From Solobacterium sp. (lineage in GTDB: Bacteria; Bacillota_I; Bacilli_A; Erysipelotrichales; Erysipelotrichaceae), in NCBI GenBank assembly GCA_016284975.1, contig JAEEPV010000181.1, positions 1 through 18,448 of the forward strand: DNA of 18,448 nt. Direction: 5' to 3'. The notes under the pieces were generated by a model that saw only the letters and a list, made by a program, of their open reading frames with translations, ran no database searches and had not been told where the DNA came from. Shown here one piece after another: positions 1 through 6,927 of the stretch (position 1 is the first letter of the stretch; each line of letters begins with the position of its first letter). The position numbers were made by a program, and so were the translations under genes.

Positions 1-16
1 AGGTATCCGTTTTTTT
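1..16 (+). terminator. Possible 3' half of an intrinsic terminator cut by the window edge
   Basis: The first bases read AGGTATCCG followed by seven T (10-16). This looks like the 3' arm and U-tract of a plus-strand intrinsic terminator whose 5' arm (expected CGGATACCT) would lie left of the window. It would separate a plus-strand gene on the left from the convergent nudC. Only half of the structure is visible, so this is weak. Confidence 0.25.
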
Positions 17-26
17 AGTATACAGA

Positions 27-845
27 TCAAAGCCCGTATTTCACACTTCCTTCCCGGAAGATGCGGATCATTTCAGAAGTAAGGGAAGCAGTTCCCGGCA
101 CATCAAACGAATCATCCGGTTTCTTCCATACCGCAGACTTGAGCTCATCGTGGTCGAGGTGAAGCGTCTTCTTGTCGGTATCACAGAAAAAACCGAACAG
201 CAGTGATCCGGAGAAGGACCATGGCTGCGATTTGAAATACCGCAGGTTGTGAACGGTAAGACCAGTCTCTTCCATTACTTCCCGGCAGACACAATCTTCG
301 ATGGTTTCTCCGATCTCGGCGTAGCCGGCAACCAGCGCATCATGGCGGTATTCCCCATGACGGATCGCATACTGTGTAACCAGAATCTCATTATCCTTAC
401 TGATAATACCGACAATGACTGCAGGGTTGATCCGCGGATAGACAAGACTGCCGCAGCCGGGACAGCGCATTGCCCGCTCTTTCTGATCTTCAATCATGCG
501 GCTTCCGCATGATCCGCAGTATTTGGAAGTTCTGCGCCAGTTATAGAGCTGCCACCCGGTTACGCAGGCATATCCGAGATACTTCGGTTCATAGTTTCTG
601 GCGATGTTGATGTTGAGTGAGATCGCGTTCTCCTGCGGAATATCCGTCAGGAAAAATGCAGTATCATCGATGGAAAACAAATAGACAAACGAATGTCTTC
701 GATCGAGATCACGATAATGAAAAAAAGTCTGATCCGGTTTTAAAATGACATTGTTGCCGTCATAACCGAATACAATGTCAGTCATCTTAGGGCTCCGCGA
801 TTCCCATCGGTTGTCGAAATGATGCGGATAAATATCATGTATCAT
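27..845 (-). CDS. nudC: NADH pyrophosphatase / NAD-capped RNA hydrolase (Nudix, NudC type)
   Basis: 272 residues. It carries the NudC signature set. A four-cysteine zinc ribbon (C110, C113, C128, C131) is followed by a complete Nudix box: G174, E180, R188-E189, E192-E193, G195. Downstream comes the SQPW motif (206-209), which reads SQPWSFS here instead of the classical SQPWPFP and distinguishes NudC from other Nudix enzymes. Known members split NADH/NAD into NMNH/NMN plus AMP, and some remove NAD caps from RNA 5' ends. The chosen ATG at 845 keeps the N-terminal IHDIYPH segment, which I recall as typical of Firmicutes homologues, but no SD precedes it. An internal ATG at 785 (residue 21) has GGAG at 7 nt and is an alternative start. 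The gene stands alone, divergent from everything to its right. Confidence 0.9.
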   Translation of the reverse strand: MIHDIYPHHFDNRWESRSPKMTDIVFGYDGNNVILKPDQTFFHYRDLDRRHSFVYLFSIDDTAFFLTDIPQENAISLNINIARNYEPKYLGYACVTGWQLYNWRRTSKYCGSCGSRMIEDQKERAMRCPGCGSLVYPRINPAVIVGIISKDNEILVTQYAIRHGEYRHDALVAGYAEIGETIEDCVCREVMEETGLTVHNLRYFKSQPWSFSGSLLFGFFCDTDKKTLHLDHDELKSAVWKKPDDSFDVPGTASLTSEMIRIFREGSVKYGL

Positions 846-851
846 AAGCTA

Positions 852-874
852 CAAAAAATCCCGGTTCTTCCGGG
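852..874 (-). promoter_or_regulatory. Hairpin plus U-run inside the short nudC leader
   Basis: Read on the minus strand, CCCGG (874-870), loop AAGAA, CCGGG (864-860), then AT5-6. This is a small terminator-shaped hairpin between the nudC promoter and its ATG, starting only about 7 nt into the predicted transcript. The 5-bp stem is weak for a terminator; it may protect the 5' end or influence start-site choice. Confidence 0.35.
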
Positions 875-887
875 TCCCAACAAATCT

Positions 888-916
888 ATTATAAGGAATA
901 AAAAAATGAATTTAAA
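888..916 (-). promoter_or_regulatory. Promoter of nudC (minus strand)
   Basis: On the minus strand there is a perfect TATAAT (plus 888-893) and, exactly 17 bp upstream, TTTAAA (plus 911-916, four of six matches to TTGACA). Transcription would begin near 881, giving a leader of about 36 nt before the nudC ATG at 845. Confidence 0.6.
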
Positions 917-972
917 GACTGGTAATGATATCTGTATTGGTTATATTGAAAGTGTAAACAGAAGTAGCTCTT

Positions 973-1016
973 AAAAGGAGGTACATCATATGAAGAAGGT
1001 GCTTCTCGAATATTAA
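973..1016 (+). CDS. Possible 8-codon leader ORF with strong SD
   Basis: AAAAGGAGG (973-981) lies 8 nt before ATG at 990. The frame reads MKKVLLEY and stops at TAA 1014-1016. The ribosome-binding signal is as good as any in the window, yet nothing longer follows. The stop falls inside the loop of a perfect hairpin (CTCGAA 1005-1010, loop 1011-1016, TTCGAG 1017-1022) at the front of the structured RNA region. It could be a leader peptide, the remnant of a decayed gene, or an SD-like segment that belongs to the RNA fold. The interval given includes the SD. Confidence 0.3.
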
Positions 1017-1291
1017 TTCGAGTTCTCTGGATCAGGCAGAAAGTTCAGGGAACGGAAAAGAATCCTCTGAAAAAGGAAGAAAGCGTCTGCGTAGAGGACA
1101 GACCAATGGCAAATTTCAATTAAAAACTGAATAGCTTGATATTCGGGGAAACCCGAAACAAAACAGGTACCAAAACCTGAAATGCGGTGAGGGCATCACG
1201 GACACCGCGGTAATAAAAAGCATAAACAGAAAGATTCCGGAAAAACGCAGTTGTCGTAGGAAACAGCAGAACTGCATCGGAATCTTTTTTT
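1005..1291 (+). ncRNA. Structured non-coding RNA candidate, raiA-motif-like
   Basis: No credible reading frame, but a run of hairpins joined by A-rich single strands. Stem GTTCTCTG 1023-1030 pairs with CAGGGAAC 1046-1053 (8 bp, one G-U). TCCTCT 1063-1068 pairs with AGAGGA 1093-1098. TTCGGG 1142-1147 pairs with CCCGAA 1152-1157, closed by a GAAA tetraloop. CAGGT 1164-1168 pairs with ACCTG 1175-1179, and GCGGTG 1184-1189 with CACCGC 1203-1208. The region ends in AGATTCCG 1232-1239 paired with CGGAATCT 1278-1285 and T7. The closely packed short stems, A-rich linkers such as TAATAAAAAGCATAAACAG, and terminal stem remind me of the raiA-motif RNAs of Firmicutes and Actinobacteria; that match is from memory, not a search. 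The following gene has its own -10 box after the terminator, so the RNA is probably free-standing. The 5' end is uncertain. Confidence 0.5.
1232..1291 (+). terminator. Intrinsic terminator closing the structured RNA
   Basis: Outer stem AGATTCCG (1232-1239) with CGGAATCT (1278-1285), inner stem GCAGTT with AACTGC, then seven T (1285-1291). It would end transcripts from the 900-1000 region before the aminopeptidase gene. Confidence 0.75.
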
Positions 1292-1294
1292 CTA

Positions 1295-1315
1295 TATAAT
1301 ATCTGCGGTAAGGAG
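1295..1315 (+). promoter_or_regulatory. -10 box and SD of the aminopeptidase P gene
   Basis: A perfect TATAAT (1295-1300) begins three bases after the terminator T-run. AGGAG (1311-1315) lies 9 nt before the ATG at 1325. No -35 hexamer is recognisable at 16-18 bp; that position falls in the terminator's inner stem. Confidence 0.5.
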
Positions 1316-1324
1316 TATCGAATC

Positions 1325-3118
1325 ATGGCAAGTGTAAACGAGAGAATCAAACTGGTACGGAAAAAGATGAAGGAACGGAACATCGATATCTATTATGTTC
1401 CGAACGAAGATGATCATCTGTCGGATGAATATACAGCACCCTATTTCCGCTGTAAATCCTTTCTTTCCGGGTTCACCGGAGAATACGGATGCCTGATTGT
1501 CACAAAGGGGTTTGCGGGACTCTGGACCGACGGACGTTATTTGACCCAGGCGGAGAAAGAACTGGAAGGCACCTGCATAACGCTGATGCGTCTGAGACAG
1601 GAAGGGGTGCCGGATCCGCTGGATTTTCTGATCCAGAAGACACCGAAGAACGGTACGCTTGGATTTGACGGAAGAGTTGTCAGTGCGGAATCGGCAAGAA
1701 AACTTTCCGAAGCACTGAAGGAAAAGAATGCGAAGATCCGCATGAATGAGGACTTTGCCGGAGAAGTATGGGGTAAGGATCGTCCGCATATGCCCGCGGA
1801 TAAACTGTATGTCCTTGAGACAAAGTATACTGGGGAAGAGGCTTCTGAACGAATCGCACGAGTCCGTGAGGAAATGAAGAAAAAAGGTGCGGATACACTG
1901 ATTCTGACCGCTCTGGAGGATCCCTGCTGGATGCTGAATATCCGCGGGAATGATATTGAATGTCTGCCGGTGGCATATGCCTTTGCGATGGTTACCCGCA
2001 CAAAGGTGTTCTATTACATTGACTATGAAAAGATCAGCACCGAAGTGAAAAATCACTTTGCGAAAAACAATATTAATATCCGGCCTTATGCGATGCTTGC
2101 GAAGGATCTGGAAACACTGCGTGAACGGGTGATCTGGGCAGATCTGAGCACACTCAACGCAGCACTGTATGCACGTCTGGATCGTTCGAATACCGTTCTT
2201 TCGGAACCGTCTCCGATCCTGAAGATGAGAGCGATAAAAAACCGGGTTGAGATCCGCAACAATCTGAATGCGCATATCAAAGACGGCGCTGCGATGGTGC
2301 GCTTTATCCGCTGGGTAAAGGAAACCGTTGCGGAAGGCGGTATGACGGAAGTCAGCGCTCAGAATTATCTGTATGAACTGCGTGCACAGGAACGCGACTA
2401 TATCGAGCCGTCTTTCACGACAATCTGTGCCTATCAGGGAAATGCCGCGATGATGCATTACAGCGCGACAGAAGAGAATCATGCGGCAGTAAAGCCGAAG
2501 GGATTCCTTCTGGTGGATTCGGGAGGCACCTATAAAGATGGTACGACCGATATTACCCGGACAATTGCGGTTGGAAAACTGACTGCGGAGGAAAGACGCC
2601 TGTATACCAAGGTTCTCAAAGGACATCTGGATCTTGCGATGGCAAAATTTCTGTATGGCAGCTGTGGTAATAATCTGGACATTCTTGCGCGCCGTCCGCT
2701 CTGGGATGAAGCAATCGATTATCAGTGCGGAACCGGGCACGGTGTGGGCTATGTGCTCTCGGTACATGAAGGTCCGCAGAGAGTTGTCTGGGGCAAGCGT
2801 GGTGCGGTTGTGCTCGAACCGGGCATGATCGTAACGGATGAACCGGGTGTTTACCTTCCGGATAAACTGGGGATCCGGATCGAAAACGAACTGCTTGTTG
2901 TAAGCGCCGTAAAGAACTTTTACGGACAGTGGATGGAATTTCAGAATCTGACGTTCTGTCCGTATGAGATCGAAGCGATTGAACCATCCATGCTGGAGGA
3001 AGAGGAACTGAACTTCCTGAATGCATATCATAAGACCGTATACGAGACCCTCAGTCCGTATCTGGACCGAAAGGATAAAGCGTGGCTGAAGCAGGTTACG
3101 AAGGCACTGAAGAAATGA
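1325..3118 (+). CDS. Xaa-Pro aminopeptidase (aminopeptidase P, M24B)
   Basis: 597 residues. It removes the N-terminal residue from peptides with proline in second position. The length and layout fit the three-domain form (two creatinase-type N-terminal domains of roughly 1-155 and 160-310, then the M24 pita-bread catalytic domain and a C-terminal extension), like eukaryotic cytosolic APP1 and unlike the two-domain E. coli PepP. All five dinuclear metal ligands are present: D398 and D409 (11 apart, in VDSGG and TTDITRT), H472 (GTGHGVG), E506 (DEPGVY) and E520 (RIENE). There is no signal peptide, so it is cytosolic. AGGAG lies 9 nt before the ATG. The stop overlaps the exoA start (ATGA at 3115-3118), so the two genes are translationally coupled. 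With PepV nearby it would serve degradation of imported peptides. Confidence 0.93.
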   Translation: MASVNERIKLVRKKMKERNIDIYYVPNEDDHLSDEYTAPYFRCKSFLSGFTGEYGCLIVTKGFAGLWTDGRYLTQAEKELEGTCITLMRLRQEGVPDPLDFLIQKTPKNGTLGFDGRVVSAESARKLSEALKEKNAKIRMNEDFAGEVWGKDRPHMPADKLYVLETKYTGEEASERIARVREEMKKKGADTLILTALEDPCWMLNIRGNDIECLPVAYAFAMVTRTKVFYYIDYEKISTEVKNHFAKNNINIRPYAMLAKDLETLRERVIWADLSTLNAALYARLDRSNTVLSEPSPILKMRAIKNRVEIRNNLNAHIKDGAAMVRFIRWVKETVAEGGMTEVSAQNYLYELRAQERDYIEPSFTTICAYQGNAAMMHYSATEENHAAVKPKGFLLVDSGGTYKDGTTDITRTIAVGKLTAEERRLYTKVLKGHLDLAMAKFLYGSCGNNLDILARRPLWDEAIDYQCGTGHGVGYVLSVHEGPQRVVWGKRGAVVLEPGMIVTDEPGVYLPDKLGIRIENELLVVSAVKNFYGQWMEFQNLTFCPYEIEAIEPSMLEEEELNFLNAYHKTVYETLSPYLDRKDKAWLKQVTKALKK

Positions 3119-3876
3119 AACTCATATCGTGGAATGTCAATGGTTTAAGAGCCTGCGCAAAAAAGGGATTCGCTGATTTTTTTCTGGATCAGGATGCAGA
3201 TCTGTTTGCGGTGCAGGAAACCAAGATGCAGGAAGATCAGCTGGAAGACGAACTGCGTTTCGATGGCTATCATCTCTACATGAACAGTGCCGAGCGCAAG
3301 GGCTACAGCGGTACACTGGTATATGCGAAGAAAGAACCGATTAATGTCATGTATGACATTGAAGGAGATGATACGAAAGAAGGAAGAGTCATTACGCTGG
3401 AATACCCGGACTTCTGGTTTGTATGTGCTTATGTTCCAAATTCCAAGGACGGGCTTGCCCGCCTTCCATATCGAGTGGAGTGGGAAGGATATCTGCGTGC
3501 GCATCTGAAAAAACTGGATGCCTCCAAGCCGGTAATTTATTGCGGAGACCTCAATGTTGCCCATGAAGAGATCGATATCAAAAATCCGGCAACCAACCAT
3601 AAGAATGCCGGTTTCTCTGATGAGGAACGGGAAGCGTTTGGTGTTCTTCTGAAAGAAGGGTTCTCTGATACGTTCCGTCAGTGTTATCCGGATACGGTCA
3701 AGTACAGCTGGTGGAGTTACCGTTTCAATGCCAGAAAAAAGAATGCCGGCTGGCGAATCGACTATTTTGTCGTTTCAGAACGGCTGATGAAACACGTAAA
3801 AGACAGTCTGATCTGGAACGAAGTGGAAGGCAGTGATCACTGTCCCGTGGGCCTCCTGGTCGATTTTGGAATCTGA
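3115..3876 (+). CDS. exoA: Exodeoxyribonuclease III / AP endonuclease
   Basis: 253 residues, close to the roughly 250 usual for ExoA/Xth. The Mg-dependent enzyme cuts 5' to abasic sites and degrades 3' ends of duplex DNA in base-excision repair. The active site is complete: N7 in NVNGLRA, E35 in QETK, Y106, D145 and N147 in GDLNVAH, D216 in RIDYFVV, and D241-H242 in SDHCPVG. I start it at ATG 3115, which overlaps the upstream TGA, because the protein then begins MKLISWNVNG as in relatives. A further in-frame ATG at 3082 would add 11 residues that lie inside the upstream gene and have no family counterpart. Cotranscribed with the aminopeptidase gene; functionally unrelated. Confidence 0.95.
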   Translation: MKLISWNVNGLRACAKKGFADFFLDQDADLFAVQETKMQEDQLEDELRFDGYHLYMNSAERKGYSGTLVYAKKEPINVMYDIEGDDTKEGRVITLEYPDFWFVCAYVPNSKDGLARLPYRVEWEGYLRAHLKKLDASKPVIYCGDLNVAHEEIDIKNPATNHKNAGFSDEEREAFGVLLKEGFSDTFRQCYPDTVKYSWWSYRFNARKKNAGWRIDYFVVSERLMKHVKDSLIWNEVEGSDHCPVGLLVDFGI

Positions 3877-3879
3877 TTT

Positions 3880-3918
3880 TGGTAAAATATCGATATATTG
3901 TCGAACTCGGAGCGGAGG
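3880..3918 (+). promoter_or_regulatory. Extended -10 promoter and SD of pepV
   Basis: TTTTGG directly followed by TAAAAT (3883-3888) gives an extended -10 (TG at 3880-3881, one base, hexamer). GGAGG (3914-3918) sits 6 nt before the ATG at 3925. There is no clear -35 and no terminator after exoA, so readthrough from exoA is also likely. Confidence 0.4.
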
Positions 3919-3924
3919 CTTTAT

Positions 3925-5286
3925 ATGAATGTAAAAACAATGGTTACCGGTTATCGTGATGAACTGGTAGAACGACTCGGCAAACTGGTTGCGATTCCAA
4001 GTGTGGAAGGCAGACCGGAAGACGGAGCACCATTTGGACCAGGACCGCGTGATGCGCTTCACGCGGCACTGGATATGCTGGAAGATGACGGATTCAAAAC
4101 AGTGAATCTGCACAACTATATTGGATATGCGGAACTTGGCGAAGGTGATCAGGTGATCGGTGTGATCGGACATCTGGATGTCGTTCCTGCGATCCGGGAA
4201 GACGGATGGAAAACCGATCCGTTCGTCATGAAGGAAAAAGAAGGAATCCTGTATGGACGCGGAGTAGCGGATGACAAGGGAGCGGTTGTCGCCAGTATGA
4301 TCGCGCTCAAGGTTTTACGGGATATGAACGTCCCGATTAAAAAGCGGATCCGTCTGATCATGGGAACCAACGAAGAGACCGGCTCCAAATGTCTGGCACA
4401 TTATGTGGAACAGGAAGGACATGTCGATTACGGCTTTACGCCGGACGGAGACTTCCCGGGAGTGCATGGTGAAAAAGGCATGCTGGGGGGAGTCTTCCGC
4501 AGCAAGTCCCTTAATATCCTGGAGATCCATGGCGGTTCGGCAAAGAATGTCGTAGCTGCCAAGTGCACCGCAAAGGTCGTTAAGAACAGTTATTCTTCCA
4601 AGAAGCTGAGTGACTGGTTCCATAACCTGAACATCGACTTTGATGTTGAGGAAGATGATGACTGCAATAAGATCACGGTCTATGGGAAAGCGGCGCACGC
4701 ATCGACACCAGAGCTTGGCATCAATGCGATCTCGTGTCTTCTGGCGGCGCTGAAGGAAGCAGGCATGCAGGATCCGTTTGTGAATTATTACTGGACACAC
4801 TTTGGGCTGACGACCGATGGAAGCGGCCTGAATGCAAAGCTGGAAGATGAATTCGGTGTTCTGACACTGAATATCGGTGTGATCGAGACCGATGATGACG
4901 AGATCGTCGGCTCCATTGATATCCGCTTTCCGGTCACCATGAGCACAAAGTCGGTGCTCAAGGCAATGAAAGACCGGATGGAAGACGAGAACGGAAAAAT
5001 TGAAATCGTGTCTGCCGTTGAACCGATCTACTTCCCGATCGACTCTCCGCTGGTATCAAGCCTATACGATGCGTATGTGGAAGTGACCGGTGATACGAAG
5101 TCCAAACCGATGACGATGGGCGGCGGAACATATGCCAAGGGAATTAACAATACGATCGCATTCGGATGCGGCTTCTCAGACAAGGATTACCATATACATG
5201 ACGCAAACGAATATGTCGGTATTGATGAACTGCTCCTACAGACCGAAATATATGTACATGCGCTCTTAAAGCTTCTGGAGCTCTGA
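3925..5286 (+). CDS. pepV: Dipeptidase PepV (M20A metallopeptidase)
   Basis: 453 residues. PepV is a dinuclear-zinc dipeptidase that hydrolyses a broad range of dipeptides in the cytosol. Visible signature: H83 in GHLDVV with D85, bridging D116 in ADDKG, catalytic and ligand pair E150-E151 in NEETG, D174 in TPDGDFP, and H425 in HDANE near the C-terminus. The lid-domain sequence around 185-320 lies between the two halves of the catalytic domain, as in the family. The start is ATG 3925, supported by GGAGG at 6 nt. A TTG at 3898 would add nine residues with no SD. Single gene, closed by the terminator at 5297. Confidence 0.93.
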   Translation: MNVKTMVTGYRDELVERLGKLVAIPSVEGRPEDGAPFGPGPRDALHAALDMLEDDGFKTVNLHNYIGYAELGEGDQVIGVIGHLDVVPAIREDGWKTDPFVMKEKEGILYGRGVADDKGAVVASMIALKVLRDMNVPIKKRIRLIMGTNEETGSKCLAHYVEQEGHVDYGFTPDGDFPGVHGEKGMLGGVFRSKSLNILEIHGGSAKNVVAAKCTAKVVKNSYSSKKLSDWFHNLNIDFDVEEDDDCNKITVYGKAAHASTPELGINAISCLLAALKEAGMQDPFVNYYWTHFGLTTDGSGLNAKLEDEFGVLTLNIGVIETDDDEIVGSIDIRFPVTMSTKSVLKAMKDRMEDENGKIEIVSAVEPIYFPIDSPLVSSLYDAYVEVTGDTKSKPMTMGGGTYAKGINNTIAFGCGFSDKDYHIHDANEYVGIDELLLQTEIYVHALLKLLEL

Positions 5287-5296
5287 AAACCGTCAG

Positions 5297-5324
5297 GATG
5301 GCACGTGGATGCGTGCCATCTTTT
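5297..5324 (+). terminator. Intrinsic terminator after pepV
   Basis: A perfect 9-bp stem GATGGCACG (5297-5305) with CGTGCCATC (5312-5320), loop TGGATG, then TTTT. The T-run runs straight into the promoter of the next gene. Confidence 0.8.
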
Positions 5325-5332
5325 GATATAAT
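5323..5332 (+). promoter_or_regulatory. Extended -10 promoter of the HAD operon
   Basis: TTTTGATATAAT: TG (5324-5325), one spacer base, and a perfect TATAAT (5327-5332). Only 9 nt separate the hexamer from the ATG at 5342, so transcription should begin at about 5339-5340 and the mRNA would be nearly leaderless. The position of a -35 box is occupied by the terminator stem and has no match. Confidence 0.55.
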
Positions 5333-5341
5333 GAGCGTGAT

Positions 5342-6178
5342 ATGAAAAAAGTCGCATTGATCTATGATTTTGACAAAACACTGTGTGACCGTGATATGCA
5401 GGAGTACAGCCTGATTCCGGAACTCGGGTATGATAAACCCGGTTTGTTCTGGGGTGAGGTGGATCAGATCGCTTCTTCCCAGCATATGGATCATATCGGG
5501 GCTTATCTGTATCTGCTCATGCGAAAGTTTGCGGAATCCGGCAGGCCACTGACCAGGGAGGCATTTGACGGAATCGGAAATTCCATTAAGCTGTATCCCG
5601 GTGTGGATACCTGGTTTTCCAGAATAAACGCTGCCGCAAAGGAATGCGGACTTGAGGCAGAGCACTACATTATTTCTTCCGGGATGCTGGAGATCCTGGA
5701 AGATACGCCGATCGCCGGAGAATTCCGGAAGATCTATGCGTGCAGCTATTACTATGATGAAAACGGCTATGCGGTATGGCCTGGCAGAATCGTCAACTAT
5801 ACAACGAAAACCCAGTTTATTTTCCGCATTAACAAACAGGTGCTGGATGAAGACAATGAAGCGGATCTGAATGCCTGGGTTCCGATGAAGCAGAGACCGA
5901 TCCCGTTTGAGAGGATGATCTATATCGCCGACGGCATCACGGATGTACCATGTATGCGTCTTGTAAAAATGAACGGCGGCAGATCGATTGCGGTTTATAA
6001 CCCGCAGAGTGCAAAGGCAGGCCTGATTGCAGAGCGGCTTTTACGGGAAGGCCGGGCAAACTTCATGGCAGGCTGTGACTATACAAAAGACAGCACGATG
6101 GAAAAGCTGGTCAAAAAGATACTTCTGGAAATGAGCGCGCATGCGCAGCTGGAAGATCTTGAGGGGATCATACAATGA
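5342..6178 (+). CDS. HAD-superfamily phosphatase (phosphoserine-phosphatase-like)
   Basis: 278 residues. All four HAD motifs are visible: motif I DFDKTL with nucleophile D9 and D11; motif II ISSG at 111-114; a motif III lysine, probably K156 in TTKTQ; and motif IV ADGITD with D197 and D201. The DxDxT nucleophile motif with a helical insertion after it suggests a C1-capped, PSP-like phosphomonoesterase, soluble and Mg-dependent. The substrate cannot be read from sequence. No SD precedes the ATG, and the promoter sits 9 nt upstream, so initiation may be leaderless. The stop overlaps the next start (ATGA, 6175-6178). It is the first gene of a three-gene operon with a membrane amidase-fold protein and a HEPN-CBS protein. 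Confidence 0.85.
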   Translation: MKKVALIYDFDKTLCDRDMQEYSLIPELGYDKPGLFWGEVDQIASSQHMDHIGAYLYLLMRKFAESGRPLTREAFDGIGNSIKLYPGVDTWFSRINAAAKECGLEAEHYIISSGMLEILEDTPIAGEFRKIYACSYYYDENGYAVWPGRIVNYTTKTQFIFRINKQVLDEDNEADLNAWVPMKQRPIPFERMIYIADGITDVPCMRLVKMNGGRSIAVYNPQSAKAGLIAERLLREGRANFMAGCDYTKDSTMEKLVKKILLEMSAHAQLEDLEGIIQ

Positions 6179-6921
6179 CAAAACGAAAATCAAAACGCAA
6201 GCTTCGGAAAGAAACGAAAATACTTGCATTCGCCATATTGTTTCTGGTGCTTCTGATCGCAGGACTTGTGATCTTTCAGATCGTCAGCGAAAAGAATAAA
6301 CAGGGAAGAGATATCGTCATCGTTCTCGACAATGCGCATGGCGGCGACGCCTCCGGCATTCAGGGAATCGTCAGTGAGGATGAATACAACGAGAAGGTGA
6401 TTGATCTTCTGTATGCGAAGCTGGAGAATGTCCCGGGCTACCGGGTAATCCGCACCCATCAGGACGGTCAGGCAATGGCCGTGTCTACCCGTGTTCAGGT
6501 AATCAATGATGCACATGCGGATCTTGTGCTTTCGGTAAGATGTCATGATGGAATGAGTCCGAATGTAAAGCAGACAATGATTTATGCACAGCCTGCGACG
6601 TTCAAGACGCATGGAGACAGCGTCGCGTTTGCGAGGCTGATCGAAGAGGGTTTCGGCAGCCTCAGCGTACCGTGCTTCAGCGGCTACTTCTATAACCATC
6701 CGATCAAGGCCGGTTATTATCAGGAGCGTATTGTCGGACTGGATGATGAGACCGATTACGGAGAAGAAACCTACGAACTGATGGGTGCGAATGCGCCGGT
6801 CGTTATCGTTTCGTCCTTTAATGTGAATTCGCAGGAAGAAGCTGATATCTGGACCAGTGAAGAAGGATATGAGAATGCGGTTGAGGTTTACAACAAAGCA
6901 ATCCGCAATATGTTCAAGTGA
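6175..6921 (+). CDS. Membrane-anchored amidase_3-fold protein with degenerate active site
   Basis: 248 residues. A Lys/Arg-rich N-terminus is followed by one TM helix (about 17-37), then an extracytoplasmic domain that aligns with N-acetylmuramoyl-L-alanine amidases of the CwlD/Amidase_3 family. Two zinc ligands are kept: H55 in LDNAHGG and E68 in SEDEYN. The third is not: where relatives have S-I-H, this protein has S120-V121-R122, with a histidine only at 124. The catalytic glutamate of the LxExGFxSN motif is replaced by S213 (PVVIVSSFNVNS). Either it is a non-catalytic peptidoglycan-binding protein or regulator, or H124 stands in as ligand. ATGA coupling to the HAD gene and a 6-nt gap to the next gene place it in the middle of one operon. 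Confidence 0.75.
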   Translation: MTKRKSKRKLRKETKILAFAILFLVLLIAGLVIFQIVSEKNKQGRDIVIVLDNAHGGDASGIQGIVSEDEYNEKVIDLLYAKLENVPGYRVIRTHQDGQAMAVSTRVQVINDAHADLVLSVRCHDGMSPNVKQTMIYAQPATFKTHGDSVAFARLIEEGFGSLSVPCFSGYFYNHPIKAGYYQERIVGLDDETDYGEETYELMGANAPVVIVSSFNVNSQEEADIWTSEEGYENAVEVYNKAIRNMFK

Positions 6922-6927
6922 GGAGCT

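Noticed and set aside
994..1137. Open frame of about 47 codons through the structured region (…SSSLDQAESSGNG…), suggesting a frameshifted gene after MKKVLLE
   Set aside because: It has no start codon in frame, the peptide is Ser/Lys/Arg-rich without similarity I recognise, and the stems and terminator explain the sequence better.
1005..1291. RNase P RNA, tmRNA or 6S RNA as identity of the structured RNA
   Set aside because: The RNase P signatures (GAGGAAAGTCC, ACAGAA at the expected places) are absent, there is no tRNA-like end or tag frame for tmRNA, and no single long bubble hairpin as in 6S.
1292..3031. Long open frame of 579 codons on the minus strand
   Set aside because: Antisense to the aminopeptidase gene, whose metal site is complete; the peptide is Cys/His/Arg-rich, has no family features, and is a mirror of the real codon pattern.
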